From Myxococcales bacterium (lineage in GTDB: Bacteria; Myxococcota_A; Polyangia; Fen-1088), in the NCBI GenBank assembly GCA_003170035.1, contig PMZX01000015.1, positions 1,387 through 8,061 on the forward strand: 6,675 nt of DNA, read 5' to 3'. Position 1 is the stretch's first letter. The number at the start of each line of letters is the position of its first letter. Below the pieces are notes generated by a model, which saw nothing but the letters and a program-made list of their open reading frames with translations, was not told the DNA's origin and searched no databases. Below, piece by piece: positions 6,531-6,675 of this stretch. The position numbers were made by a program, and so were the translations under genes.

Positions 6531-6675
6531 ATGACGAACCTCCTCATCCTCGGCGCGAATGGACAACTCGCGCGCAATACCACCCGTGTGTTCCTGCGCG
6601 ACACCGATGCGAAGTTGACGCTCTATTTGCGTCGCGCCAGTCGATTGAGCAATGGGGGCACCCATTTTCGCCGAT
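6531..6675 (+). CDS. SDR/NmrA-like NAD(P)-binding oxidoreductase, N-terminus only (3' end beyond window)
   Basis: The first 48 codons are open to the right edge with no stop. The protein starts MTNLLILGANGQLAR: a beta strand followed by a G8-x-x-G11-x-x-A14 loop, the dinucleotide-binding turn of a Rossmann fold. A helix follows (NTTRVFLRDTD), then a second strand ending in arginines (KLTLYLRRASRL), where basic residues often favour NADP over NAD. This matches the atypical SDR/NmrA group annotated as NAD(P)H-binding proteins. Substrate and reaction cannot be told from this fragment. It is transcribed away from the lipoprotein gene. The final few residues are too short to judge against the family. 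Confidence 0.85.
   Translation, partial: MTNLLILGANGQLARNTTRVFLRDTDAKLTLYLRRASRLSNGGTHFRR

Noticed and set aside
1..6675. CRISPR array, tRNA, insertion sequence, integrase or attachment site marking a mobile island
   Set aside because: No regular repeat-spacer pattern, tRNA cloverleaf, transposase motif or flanking direct repeat was recognised, so island status is not claimed from this window.

Overview
The window is GC-rich and densely coding. Codon third positions are strongly G/C, and one gene encodes a periplasmic or outer-envelope TonB-type lipoprotein. This points to a high-GC Gram-negative bacterium. A predatory or social lineage such as the myxobacteria would fit the large NACHT-WD40 protein and the TonB-domain lipoprotein, but that placement is an inference with no marker gene behind it.

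Right to left on the minus strand (5496 down to 1) lies the main content, a tightly coupled two-gene module. The first gene (5496-1216) encodes a 1426-residue STAND-type NTPase. It has an N-terminal DUF4062 domain, a NACHT ATPase with intact Walker A and Walker B motifs, a helical middle region and about 14 C-terminal WD40 blades. Its stop overlaps the start of the second gene in an ATGA, and a good ribosome binding site for the second gene sits inside the last NACHT codons. The second gene (1219 to beyond position 1) encodes a TPR-like helical-repeat protein. It has no stop codon in the 406 codons visible, so it is cut by the window edge. The architecture matches signal-sensing STAND proteins: an N-terminal output domain, a nucleotide-driven switch and a C-terminal repeat sensor. 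A role in conflict, defence or regulated signalling is plausible but unproven. The closest eukaryotic analogues in layout are TEP1, NWD1 and NPHP3.

Upstream of the module is a 474-base stretch (5497-5970) with no confident gene. It contains small inverted repeats and a short plus-strand segment that looks coding but changes frame near a G5 tract. Next comes a complete minus-strand lipoprotein gene with a TonB C-terminal domain (6474-5971, GTG start). A 56-base divergent spacer then precedes a plus-strand gene cut by the right edge (6531 onward), which encodes the NAD(P)-binding N-terminus of an SDR/NmrA-like oxidoreductase. The last two genes look like ordinary chromosomal neighbours and show no visible functional link to the NACHT module. 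No tRNA, rRNA, CRISPR array, insertion sequence or attachment site was recognised.
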